Origin: Crocosphaera sp. UHCC 0190
Lineage (GTDB): Bacteria > Cyanobacteriota > Cyanobacteriia > Cyanobacteriales > Microcystaceae
Reading direction: 5' to 3'
NCBI RefSeq assembly: GCF_034932065.1
Contig: NZ_JAYGHP010000004.1
Span: 1-64,000, forward strand
DNA length: 64,000 bases
The notes below the pieces were generated by a model. The model made no database searches, was not told the DNA's origin, and worked only from the letters and a program-made list of their open reading frames with translations. A program made the translations under genes and the position numbers. Within the stretch, counting starts at the first letter, position 1, and each line of letters starts with the position of its first letter. Shown piece by piece: positions 1-8,318 of this stretch.

Positions 1-120
1 GTTTATTGGTAATTTAATTTGATATTAATATATTTTTAATTATAATTTATTTAAGTTAAAAATATACATTGAAAAAGATAATGGTTTAGGTTCATAAAAC
101 TCTATCAATAGATAATATTC
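1..120. other. AT-rich non-coding edge
   Basis: Very AT-rich sequence downstream of the PsiE-like gene. I see no gene, convincing hairpin or repeat here. Confidence 0.5.
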
Positions 121-558
121 TTAGGGAGAAGTACGATTACTTAGTCTGATTAATAGATAACTGGTTGCTAAAGCTAAAGCGGCTACTGCTAGGGCAATAA
201 TATCGGATTTTTCATATTTACCTGGATCAAAAATAATAATTTTTCTGGCTACTGCAATTAAAGCTGTTACGACGACTAATTCAACTTGAACAATATGTTT
301 TCTGAGATAAGCGGTAATATTTTCTAATAATTCTAAGGCAATTAATATATTTAAGAAAAGACCAAAAAGCTCTAAAAGCGTTTTGTTAAAAAATCCTATG
401 GGTTCCGTTGTAAATAAATCTTGACACAAAACAACCATTAAATCAAAAATAGAAACCCCGATTACAATAATTAGGGCAATCGATAAAATTTTAGAAACAA
501 TATTTTCAACTAAATGAATAAATTTTAGGAAATTTTCATCTTTAAACATTCTTTTCAT
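121..558 (-). CDS. PsiE-like membrane protein
   Basis: Small integral membrane protein of 145 residues that resembles the phosphate-starvation-inducible PsiE family, whose biochemical role is unknown. About four hydrophobic segments are visible (roughly residues 24-46, 60-82, 90-106 and 120-137), with a charged stretch containing FDPGKYEKSD before the last one, which is typical of the family. The start is an ATG preceded by a charged N-terminus. It is the last gene of a leftward set: bicA, then the antiporter, then this gene 99 bp further on, so co-transcription with inorganic carbon uptake genes is possible but not shown. Family assignment is from sequence character and moderately sure. Confidence 0.7.
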   Translation of the reverse strand: MKRMFKDENFLKFIHLVENIVSKILSIALIIVIGVSIFDLMVVLCQDLFTTEPIGFFNKTLLELFGLFLNILIALELLENITAYLRKHIVQVELVVVTALIAVARKIIIFDPGKYEKSDIIALAVAALALATSYLLIRLSNRTSP

Positions 559-657
559 AAGTGATAATTTAAATCATAAAATTTTATTATTGTTATGGAA
601 GATAACCAGGAAAAATCATTAATTATTCTCTGTATTTTTCCTGGCTTTTAATAGAAA

Positions 658-2052
658 TTACTTGACTAAATCAACTGCTTTGCTTGGTTCAACTGTTGCT
701 TCTTCACTCGATTCCTTAAAGGCAAATCTTAATAAAGGAGGTGCCATAAAAGTTGTGAAAATTACCATCACAATAATCGCCGCATCTAACGCAGGACTTA
801 AGACACCACTTGCTGAACCAATACCCGCAAAAACCAAGCCAACTTCACCCCTAGGAATCATCCCAAAACCAATAGCTAAACGGTTAATTTTTTCTTGCCC
901 TGTGACTACCCATCCAGTAATTACTTTACCGAAAATTGCCACAACCATTAAAAAGGTAGCAATGATTAAACCTTCGCGATTTTCAGGCACAATAGGATTC
1001 AAAACCCCTAAATCAACTTTTGCTCCAACACTCACAAAGAAAATAGGAACTAAAATATCAGCAATGGGAATTATTTGTTGATCCAATTCTTTGCGTTTAT
1101 CCGTCTCATCTAAGACTAACCCTGCGGCAAAAGCTCCTAAAATTGCTTCCAGATGAATCACATTCGCTAAAAAAGCCATTAAGAAGGCAAAAATTAAGGC
1201 AGGAATCACTAATTTGCCGCGAGTTTGTAAGCGTTCAGAAATGGCAACAAAAGACTTATTAAAGAACTTTCCTAAGAAAATTGATCCCAGTAAAAAGGCC
1301 GTGGCACTAATAATTAAATAGACCACATTCAGCACATCAACGGTTCCCGTTTTCGCTAAACTAGCAACAACAGCTAAGACAATAATGCCTAACACATCGT
1401 CAATAACGGCTGCACCGACAATGATTTGACCTTCTTTGGACTTAAGATGACCTAATTCCGAGAGAACCTTAGACGTAATACCGATACTGGTAGCTGTTAA
1501 CGCAGCCCCGGCAAAAATCGCGGGAATTGCTGGAATACCAAACAATAACATCAGTCCGACGGTTCCTGCCGCAAAGGGGGCCGCTACCCCAACAACAGCC
1601 ACGATCGCCGCTTGATAGCCTACCCGTTGCAACTCCTTCAAATCCGATTCTAGCCCAATTTCAAACAGGAGGATAATCACCCCTAATTCCGCTAAAACGG
1701 AGACAACTTCGCTTTGGGTGTTAAACACTTCCACCACAGCGTCAGGGGTTAAACCAGCAACTAATTGTAAAAAACTTATTAAAACGGAATCCGTTGCTGT
1801 TGCGCCACTTTCAGGGAATACTAATAAATGAAGGGCTGAAGCACCGACAAGGACACCACCAACTAATTCCCCTAAAACGGGGGGTAAATTGAGGTATCTT
1901 GATAATTCTCCCCCTAATTTACTGGCTAAATAAACAATGACTAAACTGAGTAAAACCCCTGCCAAAATCATTGGGCCATTCTCAGCAGTGGTTTCTGTTG
2001 CAAGTAGGGGAAACGGAGCAAAAAATTGAGTCAATGGTGAACCTAGCATCAT
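658..2052 (-). CDS. nhaS3: Na+/H+ antiporter, NhaS3/NapA type (CPA2)
   Basis: Membrane cation/proton antiporter of 464 residues, the usual length for cyanobacterial NhaS3. About a dozen hydrophobic segments are visible. The ion-binding double aspartate of CPA2 antiporters lies in the motif VIDDVLG (about residue 217), preceded by ATSIGIT. Its likely role is to expel Na+ in exchange for H+, which restores the sodium gradient. It lies 132 bp downstream of bicA on the same strand. BicA is a Na+-dependent symporter, and pairing of bicA with a Na+/H+ antiporter gene is known in other cyanobacteria, so the neighbour supports a role in sodium recycling during bicarbonate uptake. Two consecutive ATG codons are possible starts. 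The nhaS3 name rests on resemblance and context. Confidence 0.82.
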   Translation of the reverse strand: MMLGSPLTQFFAPFPLLATETTAENGPMILAGVLLSLVIVYLASKLGGELSRYLNLPPVLGELVGGVLVGASALHLLVFPESGATATDSVLISFLQLVAGLTPDAVVEVFNTQSEVVSVLAELGVIILLFEIGLESDLKELQRVGYQAAIVAVVGVAAPFAAGTVGLMLLFGIPAIPAIFAGAALTATSIGITSKVLSELGHLKSKEGQIIVGAAVIDDVLGIIVLAVVASLAKTGTVDVLNVVYLIISATAFLLGSIFLGKFFNKSFVAISERLQTRGKLVIPALIFAFLMAFLANVIHLEAILGAFAAGLVLDETDKRKELDQQIIPIADILVPIFFVSVGAKVDLGVLNPIVPENREGLIIATFLMVVAIFGKVITGWVVTGQEKINRLAIGFGMIPRGEVGLVFAGIGSASGVLSPALDAAIIVMVIFTTFMAPPLLRFAFKESSEEATVEPSKAVDLVK

Positions 2053-2184
2053 TGTGTTTAATTATGTGGATAATATGGCGGAAGTCAGACTTGTAATGAG
2101 CAATGTCGAAGTAAGTCAGAAGTCGTAGGGGTAGGTTTTTGACAAAACTTGATGATTTTCATACATAAACCAGCCCCACAGAAC

Positions 2185-3948
2185 TTATTTAAGATTGCGA
2201 TCGCTAGAAGATGTCTGATTAGTTGCGTCAGTATCATTAGCTGTAGAGACGTAAGAACTATCCATCCCCATCTCTTGTTGAATCTGTTCTAAAGTGTATC
2301 CTTTAAGTTGAGCAACGGCTAATTGTAAGGCAGCAACGCGAGTTTGTACACGGTTTTGTTGAGGCACTCGATCTAAGATATCGAACTTTCTCAAGCGTTC
2401 CTTAACTTTACCTTCTCCACCGACGATAAACACTTTTAAGTTCTTCGCGTAAGCATCTTCTACCATTTTTTCAATGGCTAAGGTAGCAGTCACCCCCAAC
2501 AAAGGCACATGGGTTAAATCAATAATCAGCATCTCATAGTTTTCGACAATGCTTTGACGCTGAGTAATCGCTTTAGCAGCACCAAAACTCATGGGGCCAG
2601 CTAAATCTAAGAGTAAAATACGTCCATTAGCTTCTCTCATTAAGTGTCTTGCTTCTTGAGTCGCCAAAGCATCATCATCATGACTATCAACAGCTTTAAC
2701 CCGATCTGCTTGAATATCAGCCAAACGTTGAATAGTTAAGATGTTAGCAACAAAAATCCCAATACCGACAGCGATAATTAAATCATAGAAGACGGTAAGC
2801 AACATCACCCCATACATGATGGCTGCGGCTTTCCAGGACAGATTATGAGCGCGTTTGAGGAATTTCCAGTCAATAATATCGATACCCACCTTAAAGGCAA
2901 TACCCGCTAATACTGCTAAGGGAATACTTTGGGTTAAAGGGGCAGCCCACAAGACAACAATTAACAGAATAAAGGCACGGGTTAAACCAGATAGGGCGGT
3001 AGTTCCCCCAGCTTGAATATTAACAACGGTTCCCATGGTGGCACCCGCACCAGGTAGGCCCCCACATAAACCAGAGACTAAGTTACCAAGTCCTTGACCA
3101 ATTAATTCTTTATCGGAGTTATGTTGAGTTTGGGTTAAACTATCGGCAATTACAGCCGTTAACAGGGCATCAATACACCCTAACATCCCTAACACTAAGC
3201 CATCAATAATCATGGTATTGACTTGCTCTAGGGTGAAGGTGGGCATGACTAAGGTAGGAAGTCCGGTGCTGAATTCAGGAATGGTTTTGATGCCACCACC
3301 AGAAAAGAAGACCAACGATAACACAGTACAACCAATTAAGGCTACTAATTGAGGGGGTACATATTTCTTGAGTTGGGCCGGCATCAAGAATAAAACCGCC
3401 ACCGTTAACAGCCCTAATGTTACTTCTCCCATGTGACTACTAATATGAGTCAAGACATCGGGGGCATTTTTCAAAGCTGCAACGACACCACCTTTGGGGT
3501 TGCTTGCCCCCAATAATGGACCAAATTGCAGAATTACTAGAATTAGCCCAATACCCGACATAAAGCCAGAAATAACGGTATAGGGCATCAAGGTAATATA
3601 TTTACCCAGTTTCAAGACCCCGAAGATGATTTGAAAAATACCTGCTAACATGACCACTGTAAAGGCCATGGCTAAGCCATTTTCAGGATCACTTGCCGTC
3701 ATTTTGGTGACAATGGCGGTCATAACAACCGTCATGGGCCCCGTCGGTTCAGAAATCAGGGTCGGTGTTCCCCCAAATAAGGCAGCAAAGAAACCGACTA
3801 AAACTGCACCCCATAAACCGGCCGCTGGCCCAGCACCAGAGGCAACCCCGAAGGCGAGGGCCATGGGTAGAGCAATAACGGTGGCAGTGATCCCACCAAA
3901 AATATCGCCCCTGACATTTCTAAAGTGAATACGATTGGTTATCTGCAT
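2185..3948 (-). CDS. bicA: BicA Na+-dependent bicarbonate transporter (SulP family)
   Basis: Low-affinity, high-flux Na+/HCO3- symporter of the plasma membrane, part of the CO2-concentrating mechanism. The protein (587 aa) opens with MQITNRIHFRNVRGD, very like known BicA. A SulP transmembrane domain follows (about residues 10-420, with TLISEPTGPMTVV and a GLGNLVSGLCGGLPGAGATMGT region). A cytosolic STAS domain lies at about 430-545 (GRILLLDLAGPMSFGAAKAI and a LIIDLTHVPLLGVTATLAIE-like segment). I chose the ATG at 3948 because it matches the conserved N-terminus; a TTG two codons upstream is in frame but less likely. It heads a leftward set with the antiporter and PsiE-like gene. An inverted repeat lies 60-95 bp upstream. 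Confidence 0.93.
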   Translation of the reverse strand: MQITNRIHFRNVRGDIFGGITATVIALPMALAFGVASGAGPAAGLWGAVLVGFFAALFGGTPTLISEPTGPMTVVMTAIVTKMTASDPENGLAMAFTVVMLAGIFQIIFGVLKLGKYITLMPYTVISGFMSGIGLILVILQFGPLLGASNPKGGVVAALKNAPDVLTHISSHMGEVTLGLLTVAVLFLMPAQLKKYVPPQLVALIGCTVLSLVFFSGGGIKTIPEFSTGLPTLVMPTFTLEQVNTMIIDGLVLGMLGCIDALLTAVIADSLTQTQHNSDKELIGQGLGNLVSGLCGGLPGAGATMGTVVNIQAGGTTALSGLTRAFILLIVVLWAAPLTQSIPLAVLAGIAFKVGIDIIDWKFLKRAHNLSWKAAAIMYGVMLLTVFYDLIIAVGIGIFVANILTIQRLADIQADRVKAVDSHDDDALATQEARHLMREANGRILLLDLAGPMSFGAAKAITQRQSIVENYEMLIIDLTHVPLLGVTATLAIEKMVEDAYAKNLKVFIVGGEGKVKERLRKFDILDRVPQQNRVQTRVAALQLAVAQLKGYTLEQIQQEMGMDSSYVSTANDTDATNQTSSSDRNLK

Positions 3949-4007
3949 GATCAAATGTTAGTAAGTCCTAACCTGGGTTTAGTTGTCTATAATTTGATTT
4001 ATCTGAT

Positions 4008-4043
4008 TTAAAAGATGTCATCGATAGTGATGAGATCTTTTAA
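4008..4043. promoter_or_regulatory. inverted repeat upstream of bicA
   Basis: Perfect 9-bp arms TTAAAAGAT (4008-4016) and ATCTTTTAA (4035-4043) enclose a second small stem CATC/GATG. It lies 60-95 bp upstream of the bicA start on the divergent side, where an operator or 5' leader hairpin would be expected. LysR-type regulators control several bicarbonate transporter genes in cyanobacteria, but I cannot say which protein, if any, binds here. Confidence 0.4.
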
Positions 4044-4199
4044 CGGTCATTTAATAGACTAACTTCTATTATTTTTTGTAAAAGCATAGTCTAATTACTA
4101 TCGAAAGTATATAACTAGCTATAGGGATTCGTCAACCCCTTTTATATTAAGGTTTTCTTATTGTTTGTTATAAATTTGATTATCAATTGCAATGACTAG

Positions 4200-4227
4200 G
4201 TAGAGGCGAACATCTGTTCGCCTCTAC
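4200..4227. repeat. dispersed palindrome (GTAGAGGCG type)
   Basis: Perfect 13-bp arms GTAGAGGCGAACA and TGTTCGCCTCTAC separated by TC. It belongs to the same style of short intergenic palindrome seen at 15601-15628, 26498-26521, 32122-32147 and 46132-46157. It could act as a terminator hairpin. Confidence 0.75.
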
Positions 4228-4264
4228 CCTGATTCGACAAAAAATTGAACTTATTGGCAAGGTC

Positions 4265-4335
4265 TATTTTTGAGGTCTTTGACATCCTCACGCGCCCTCC
4301 ACTATCGCTCAAGGGCGGTGATTCCTCACCACGCC
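4265..4335 (-). mobile_element. orphan IS200/IS605-like element end
   Basis: Contains GACATCCTCACG, the stem CGCCCT...AGGGCG (around 4292-4318) and a second small stem GGTGA/TCACC. The layout matches the transposon-end sequence downstream of tnpB at 55200-55250 (GACATACTCCC, long hairpin, GGGCTTCTTACC). Ends of this kind in cyanobacterial IS200/IS605 elements carry the hairpin recognised by the transposase and the 3' part of the TnpB guide RNA. No transposase or TnpB gene lies next to this copy, so it is a solo or decayed end. Assignment is by pattern. Confidence 0.5.
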
Positions 4336-4341
4336 ACTTTT

Positions 4342-5823
4342 TTAGGATTTTTTTCTGCGGGAAGCCAAACCACCTAAACCAGCGATCGCCAACAAACCTA
4401 ATGTTGTGGAAGGTTCGGGGACAGAGGTAGAATCAGATACAACGGTTCCATCGGGTAAAGTACCAGAAAAACCGTTCAAAGAACCGAGTTGATTTTGGTT
4501 AATATTGGCATTGAGTAGATTAACATTGACGAAATTCCCACCCATTAAATTTGCTCCGTCAAAATTGGAATCAGTGAGATCCGTATCGGTAAACGAACTG
4601 TCTCCCAGATTAGCTCCAGAAAAATTACTTCCAGGAATATTACTGTTTATCACTTCAACAGAGATTAAACTAGTATTGGTAAAATCAGGAGGAGTCGGTT
4701 CGTTTGCGTTAGTCGTGAAAAGACTATTTATACTCAGTGGGTCAATAACAATACCTACTTCCAAAGTTGCATTATCAATACGGGCGTAGTCAATTATCGC
4801 ATTAGAAAAGTTAGTTCCATTCAAGTTACTATCAGAAATCACAGCTAACAGTAGGTCAGATCCAGAAAAATTGGCATTAGTCAGGTTACTGCCAACATAG
4901 GCAGTGTTTCTAGCAACTGTATTAGAAAAGTTGGCATTGGTAAGATCGGCACGAGAAAAATTACTAAAGTTGACATTAGAATTAGCAAAGTTGGCTCCAG
5001 AGAGATCCGCTAGAATGTAACGCACCCCACCTAGTACACCATTATTAGAAAGGTTAGCGCCAGAAAGATTAGCTCGATCAAAGATAGCACCATTGATTAT
5101 AGCCAAGCCCAGATCAATGACTTCGGCGCGATTTAAGACAGCAAAAGAAGCATCGGAAAAATTCGCTCCAGCTAGATTAGCACCTACGAAGTTGGAACCA
5201 GCTAAGTTAATCCCTGTGAAGTCATAACCAGGAAGGTTAAACCCAGAGAAGTCCATCTCGACTAGCTTCGCTCCTGTCAGATCATTGTTTAGGAAAAAAT
5301 TCTCATTAATGTTGTCAAAGATAGGGCTAATAAAGAGTGCAGTTGGATCAGTTAGAACGGAAATAATATCAACATTAGATCCATTAAAAGTAGGACCGTT
5401 AAATACTGCATTCGTAAGGGTATTGTTAGAAAAATTAGTATTACTAAAATCACCAATCATAATTGAATCAGTGAAATTTGTATTGATGAAGGTCGATTGT
5501 TCAAACAGTCCAGTGGACTGGGCCTTAGTGAAGTTAGCGTTGGTAAAATTGGAGTTTATATAGATGGGAAAATCATCTATAACGTCCGAGAAATTAGCCC
5601 CTGTAAAGTCAGAATCAGAAACAAAATTTCCAGAAAATTGACGACCGGAAAAATCAGCCCCAGAAAGGTCACATCCTGAACAGAAACCAGTAGTTAAAAA
5701 CGTTTGCAGGTCATTTTCATTAAAGGCTTGTACTTGGGCTGAACCCGCAAATCCTAAAAGGAAAGTAATCGCTGAAATAGTTCCTATCTTCCGTGAATTG
5801 AGATTGTTAAAAGAATTGAGCAT
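4342..5823 (-). CDS. secreted pentapeptide-repeat protein with PEP-CTERM signal
   Basis: 493-residue protein. An N-terminal signal peptide is visible (hydrophobic core FLLGFAGSAQVQA, ending near residue 33). Most of the rest is a long run of A(N/D)FxxxxF-type pentapeptide repeats such as SGADFSGRQFSG and LAGANFSDAS, which fold as a right-handed beta-helix. The C-terminus carries a PEP-CTERM sorting signal: VPEPST, a hydrophobic segment and the basic end SRRKKS, recognised by exosortase systems. It should therefore be exported and cell-surface or matrix associated. Partner and function are unknown. An IS200/IS605-like end lies just after the stop codon, and the gene stands alone between bicA and the amidohydrolase gene. 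Confidence 0.88.
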   Translation of the reverse strand: MLNSFNNLNSRKIGTISAITFLLGFAGSAQVQAFNENDLQTFLTTGFCSGCDLSGADFSGRQFSGNFVSDSDFTGANFSDVIDDFPIYINSNFTNANFTKAQSTGLFEQSTFINTNFTDSIMIGDFSNTNFSNNTLTNAVFNGPTFNGSNVDIISVLTDPTALFISPIFDNINENFFLNNDLTGAKLVEMDFSGFNLPGYDFTGINLAGSNFVGANLAGANFSDASFAVLNRAEVIDLGLAIINGAIFDRANLSGANLSNNGVLGGVRYILADLSGANFANSNVNFSNFSRADLTNANFSNTVARNTAYVGSNLTNANFSGSDLLLAVISDSNLNGTNFSNAIIDYARIDNATLEVGIVIDPLSINSLFTTNANEPTPPDFTNTSLISVEVINSNIPGSNFSGANLGDSSFTDTDLTDSNFDGANLMGGNFVNVNLLNANINQNQLGSLNGFSGTLPDGTVVSDSTSVPEPSTTLGLLAIAGLGGLASRRKKS

Positions 5824-5894
5824 GATGGTTAATCCTGAAAAAAACTAAATGTGTTGTAAAGCATTGCTCCGAGGCAGAAGAAGGATAAATTAGA

Positions 5895-6989
5895 CTACCT
5901 TTTTAACTGTTGTAAATTGTTTGTCATATCCTCAATAGGCTGTTGCCCTTCGGTACTTAATACTTTTATCGTTATGTCTTTAGTTAACATCAGCTTGTTC
6001 AAGTCAACCATACGAATTGTTTGATCATCGTAGGTTTTCCAGTAAAAGCGTAGATTTTGAGGATCACGGGCTGTTGTTAGCATGGTATAGTCTGTCTCAT
6101 GTTCTGCTATTGCCACTCCAACAGGAATATCAAAGTTGTTAAGAATGTGGAATACTTGTTCAATCCCCTTTTCAATCGTTGCTGAAGGGACTGCTGTTTG
6201 GCTGAAAACGGCAGCACGGACAAACCTTGCAGGTGGGGTAAAATCACCCGGCATACCTAACATTCCACTCCCTTGACCGAATTGTGAGAAGGTTTCACCA
6301 ACGATGTCTATTGCTGGTACGTTGCGAGGATTTAGGGCAATATAGTTACGAAGATTCGTCATGTGCCAATCAAATGTGGGGGAATTTGTGATAACGCCGA
6401 GAGGGTTTTCATGAACGATGAGTTCACCCCCAACGGGTTCGATAACAATACTTTTTCCTGTTTGCTCATAAATCACATAGTGAAGCGTTAAGGGATCATG
6501 TTCAAGCACTTTTCCGTCTACTTCAGGAATTGATTTAATAATGGCAACTGCTTTATTTTTAATTGCATTTTTGACTTCTTCAACACTTTTAAAATTGGCT
6601 ACAATCCACCCGGTGAAGTCATGAGGGGCAAGTCCTTTACTTTGATTTTCTGGAGATAATGTTTGATACTCTGCATAGGAGGGAAAGTAGAAGATTCCAG
6701 CAGCTAGTCCTTCTTCGTTGAGTCCATCAAAACAATTAACATCTTCAAATTTTATGTCGGGACCCATATCTTTTGCCCATGCTCCAACGAAGGCGTATTT
6801 AGACTCATAAGTCATTCCTTTCTGAGTTAGTCCATCACCTACTTTGCTGGTGAAAGTATTCCCTGCCGAAGCATAGACAATATCTGTATTGATTTTAATA
6901 CCAAATTCAAGGGTTCGACCATGTACAATGGCTTTTGCTTCTTTGGTTTGGGGATTGGGATCAACTTTCAATCTTATTCCAGTACACAT
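5895..6989 (-). CDS. choloylglycine hydrolase family amidase (Ntn hydrolase)
   Basis: 364-residue enzyme of the linear amide C-N hydrolase family (penicillin V acylase / bile-salt hydrolase). The chain starts MCTGIRL, so removal of Met exposes Cys2 as the N-terminal nucleophile expected of this family. This also fixes the start codon. GRTLEFG (about 24-30) supplies the conserved Arg, and ITNSPTFDWHMTNLRNY (about 197-213) carries the conserved Asn region. No signal peptide is visible, so it is probably cytoplasmic. The true substrate in cyanobacteria is unknown; N-acyl amides such as acyl-homoserine lactones are possible for this family, but nothing here proves it. It stands divergent to the kinase gene at 7227. 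Confidence 0.87.
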   Translation of the reverse strand: MCTGIRLKVDPNPQTKEAKAIVHGRTLEFGIKINTDIVYASAGNTFTSKVGDGLTQKGMTYESKYAFVGAWAKDMGPDIKFEDVNCFDGLNEEGLAAGIFYFPSYAEYQTLSPENQSKGLAPHDFTGWIVANFKSVEEVKNAIKNKAVAIIKSIPEVDGKVLEHDPLTLHYVIYEQTGKSIVIEPVGGELIVHENPLGVITNSPTFDWHMTNLRNYIALNPRNVPAIDIVGETFSQFGQGSGMLGMPGDFTPPARFVRAAVFSQTAVPSATIEKGIEQVFHILNNFDIPVGVAIAEHETDYTMLTTARDPQNLRFYWKTYDDQTIRMVDLNKLMLTKDITIKVLSTEGQQPIEDMTNNLQQLKR

Positions 6990-7090
6990 GAAATGAATAC
7001 TCCATTGTTTTGTTCACACTGAAAACATATCACGATAAATATGGAGATTTCCGCCCAAAAAGTATTGATTTTGAGAGAAGACTTGCCTTT

Positions 7091-7115
7091 AAAGTATAGA
7101 AAGTCTAAAAAGTAT
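7091..7115. promoter_or_regulatory. three 9-bp direct repeats upstream of kinase gene
   Basis: Three tandem copies of AAAGTMT with a strict 9-bp period (G at 7094, 7103 and 7112), in the divergent intergenic region between the amidase and the histidine kinase gene. The same motif and period recur at 12220-12280. A similar single copy, AAAAGTATTG, lies at 7057-7066. It looks like a binding site for an oligomeric regulator; the protein is unknown. Confidence 0.5.
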
Positions 7116-7226
7116 GATCCCGATTGGTGATAAGATTAAAACTTACTCACTCCCTACTTTCTCTTGTTCTAGGAGACAAGTATTAAAAGAGGTTGGGGCA
7201 TCTAAAATTTCAAATGGTAGTATGGT

Positions 7227-8246
7227 ATGGATATAGAAGTTGCCATTAATCTAGTAGATAAGCTTGTTTTTCAAAAAAAAAATCAACATCTAAGTTGTCT
7301 TCAAATCAATTTATTACGAAGCGTTTGGTTCAATAAGTCTTACGAAGAACTAGCAGAAATTTGTTATTGTTCAGTTTCTAATATCAAGATGGTAGGCTCA
7401 GTATTTTGGACAGAATTATCGCAAATTTTGGGAGAAAAAGTGACTAAAAGAACAGTGCGGGCAATTTTAGAATCCTATCACCAAGATTTAAAACAGGGGA
7501 AGTTAAGAAGAACAACAATTAAGACGGGCAATAATAATAATAATAATAATAATAATAATTTACGCAAAACAGCTAATACCATAAAAACAATAAAATCTGA
7601 GGAAATACCTGATTCTTGGTTTGATTCTGAGATATTATTTCGACTGACTGAGAGATTAGATAATTCTTTAAAGACGATTTATACTAATTGTAATACGGAT
7701 CTCATTCCCATTAAGTCCTTTTCAGAAAAACTCCGACTGATACATATTTTAAGCAGACAAAAATATTCTCTAAATCGAACTTCTTTAGATATTATCAATA
7801 TTTGTCGCAATTTAATTAATGATTTTAACGTTCATTATCCTAACCGAACGATTATTCTTTCACTTTTTGAAGAACCTGTTTTACCTCATTATGATCTCAG
7901 TGTCAGTACTTTGATAGATGAAAAGTTAGTACAAAATATTCTCAAAAATTTACTCTCAAATGCCTTACAATATTCTAATCCTGAAAGTATCATTACTCTT
8001 GATCTAAATGTAGAAGAACAGAAGGGAATTTTTACAGTGATAGATGAGGGAATTGGTATTCCTCCAGATGAATTAGAACAGGTTTTTCAGCCCTGTTATT
8101 CTGCGACTAATGCTCGTCAATGGTCTGGAGATGGTTTAGGATTAACCATTGTGGAAAAAAGTGTTAGATTGCATCAAGGCCAGCTTTCTGTAGCTAGTCA
8201 GCTAAAACATGGTTCTACTTTTATCGTTGTGTTACCAGTTGTTTGA
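7227..8246 (+). CDS. histidine-kinase-like protein with N-terminal HTH domain
   Basis: 339 residues. Residues 1-95 form a helical domain (LSCLQINLLRSVWFNKSYEELAEI) resembling the HTH domain found at the front of many cyanobacterial signalling NTPase and WD40 proteins (vMAP type). A linker with ten consecutive Asn follows (about 102-111). The C-terminal half is a HATPase_c domain with N-box (NILKNLLSNALQYS), G1 (DEGIGIPPDE) and G2 (GDGLGLTIVEK). I do not see a standard H-box with HELRTP, so the phosphoacceptor His is missing or unusual. It may act with the hybrid kinase 72 bp downstream on the same strand. The start at 7227 is preceded by an out-of-frame ATG at 7222. Repeated 9-bp motifs lie about 110 bp upstream. 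Confidence 0.75.
   Translation: MDIEVAINLVDKLVFQKKNQHLSCLQINLLRSVWFNKSYEELAEICYCSVSNIKMVGSVFWTELSQILGEKVTKRTVRAILESYHQDLKQGKLRRTTIKTGNNNNNNNNNNLRKTANTIKTIKSEEIPDSWFDSEILFRLTERLDNSLKTIYTNCNTDLIPIKSFSEKLRLIHILSRQKYSLNRTSLDIINICRNLINDFNVHYPNRTIILSLFEEPVLPHYDLSVSTLIDEKLVQNILKNLLSNALQYSNPESIITLDLNVEEQKGIFTVIDEGIGIPPDELEQVFQPCYSATNARQWSGDGLGLTIVEKSVRLHQGQLSVASQLKHGSTFIVVLPVV
7530..7559 (+). repeat. (AAT)10 trinucleotide microsatellite in coding sequence
   Basis: Ten perfect AAT units encode ten Asn in the linker between the HTH and ATPase domains of the kinase-like protein. Gain or loss of units by slippage would change linker length without breaking the frame. Confidence 0.95.
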
Positions 8247-8318
8247 ACTATTTAGTTAAATCAACTATAACAATCTTACATACAGATGTAAACGCTATAA
8301 TAGATGAATAAATAAATT

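Larger units (their letters stand above)
3955..4341. other. intergenic region between bicA and pentapeptide gene
   Basis: Stretch of about 390 bp without a gene. It holds the bicA upstream region with an inverted repeat (4008-4043), a strong palindrome (4200-4227) and an orphan IS200/IS605-like end (about 4265-4335). I see no further gene. Confidence 0.6.

Noticed and set aside
662-1081. Plus-strand frame of 139 codons inside the antiporter gene
   Set aside because: Shadow of the membrane protein gene; Thr/Lys-rich product with no domain.
4245-4430. Small plus-strand frame across the pentapeptide gene end
   Set aside because: It overlaps the IS200/IS605-like end and the coding end of the pentapeptide gene; low-quality product.
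7530-7559. AAT tract as a CRISPR-like or mobile repeat
   Set aside because: It is a simple in-frame microsatellite with no spacers and lies inside a reading frame.
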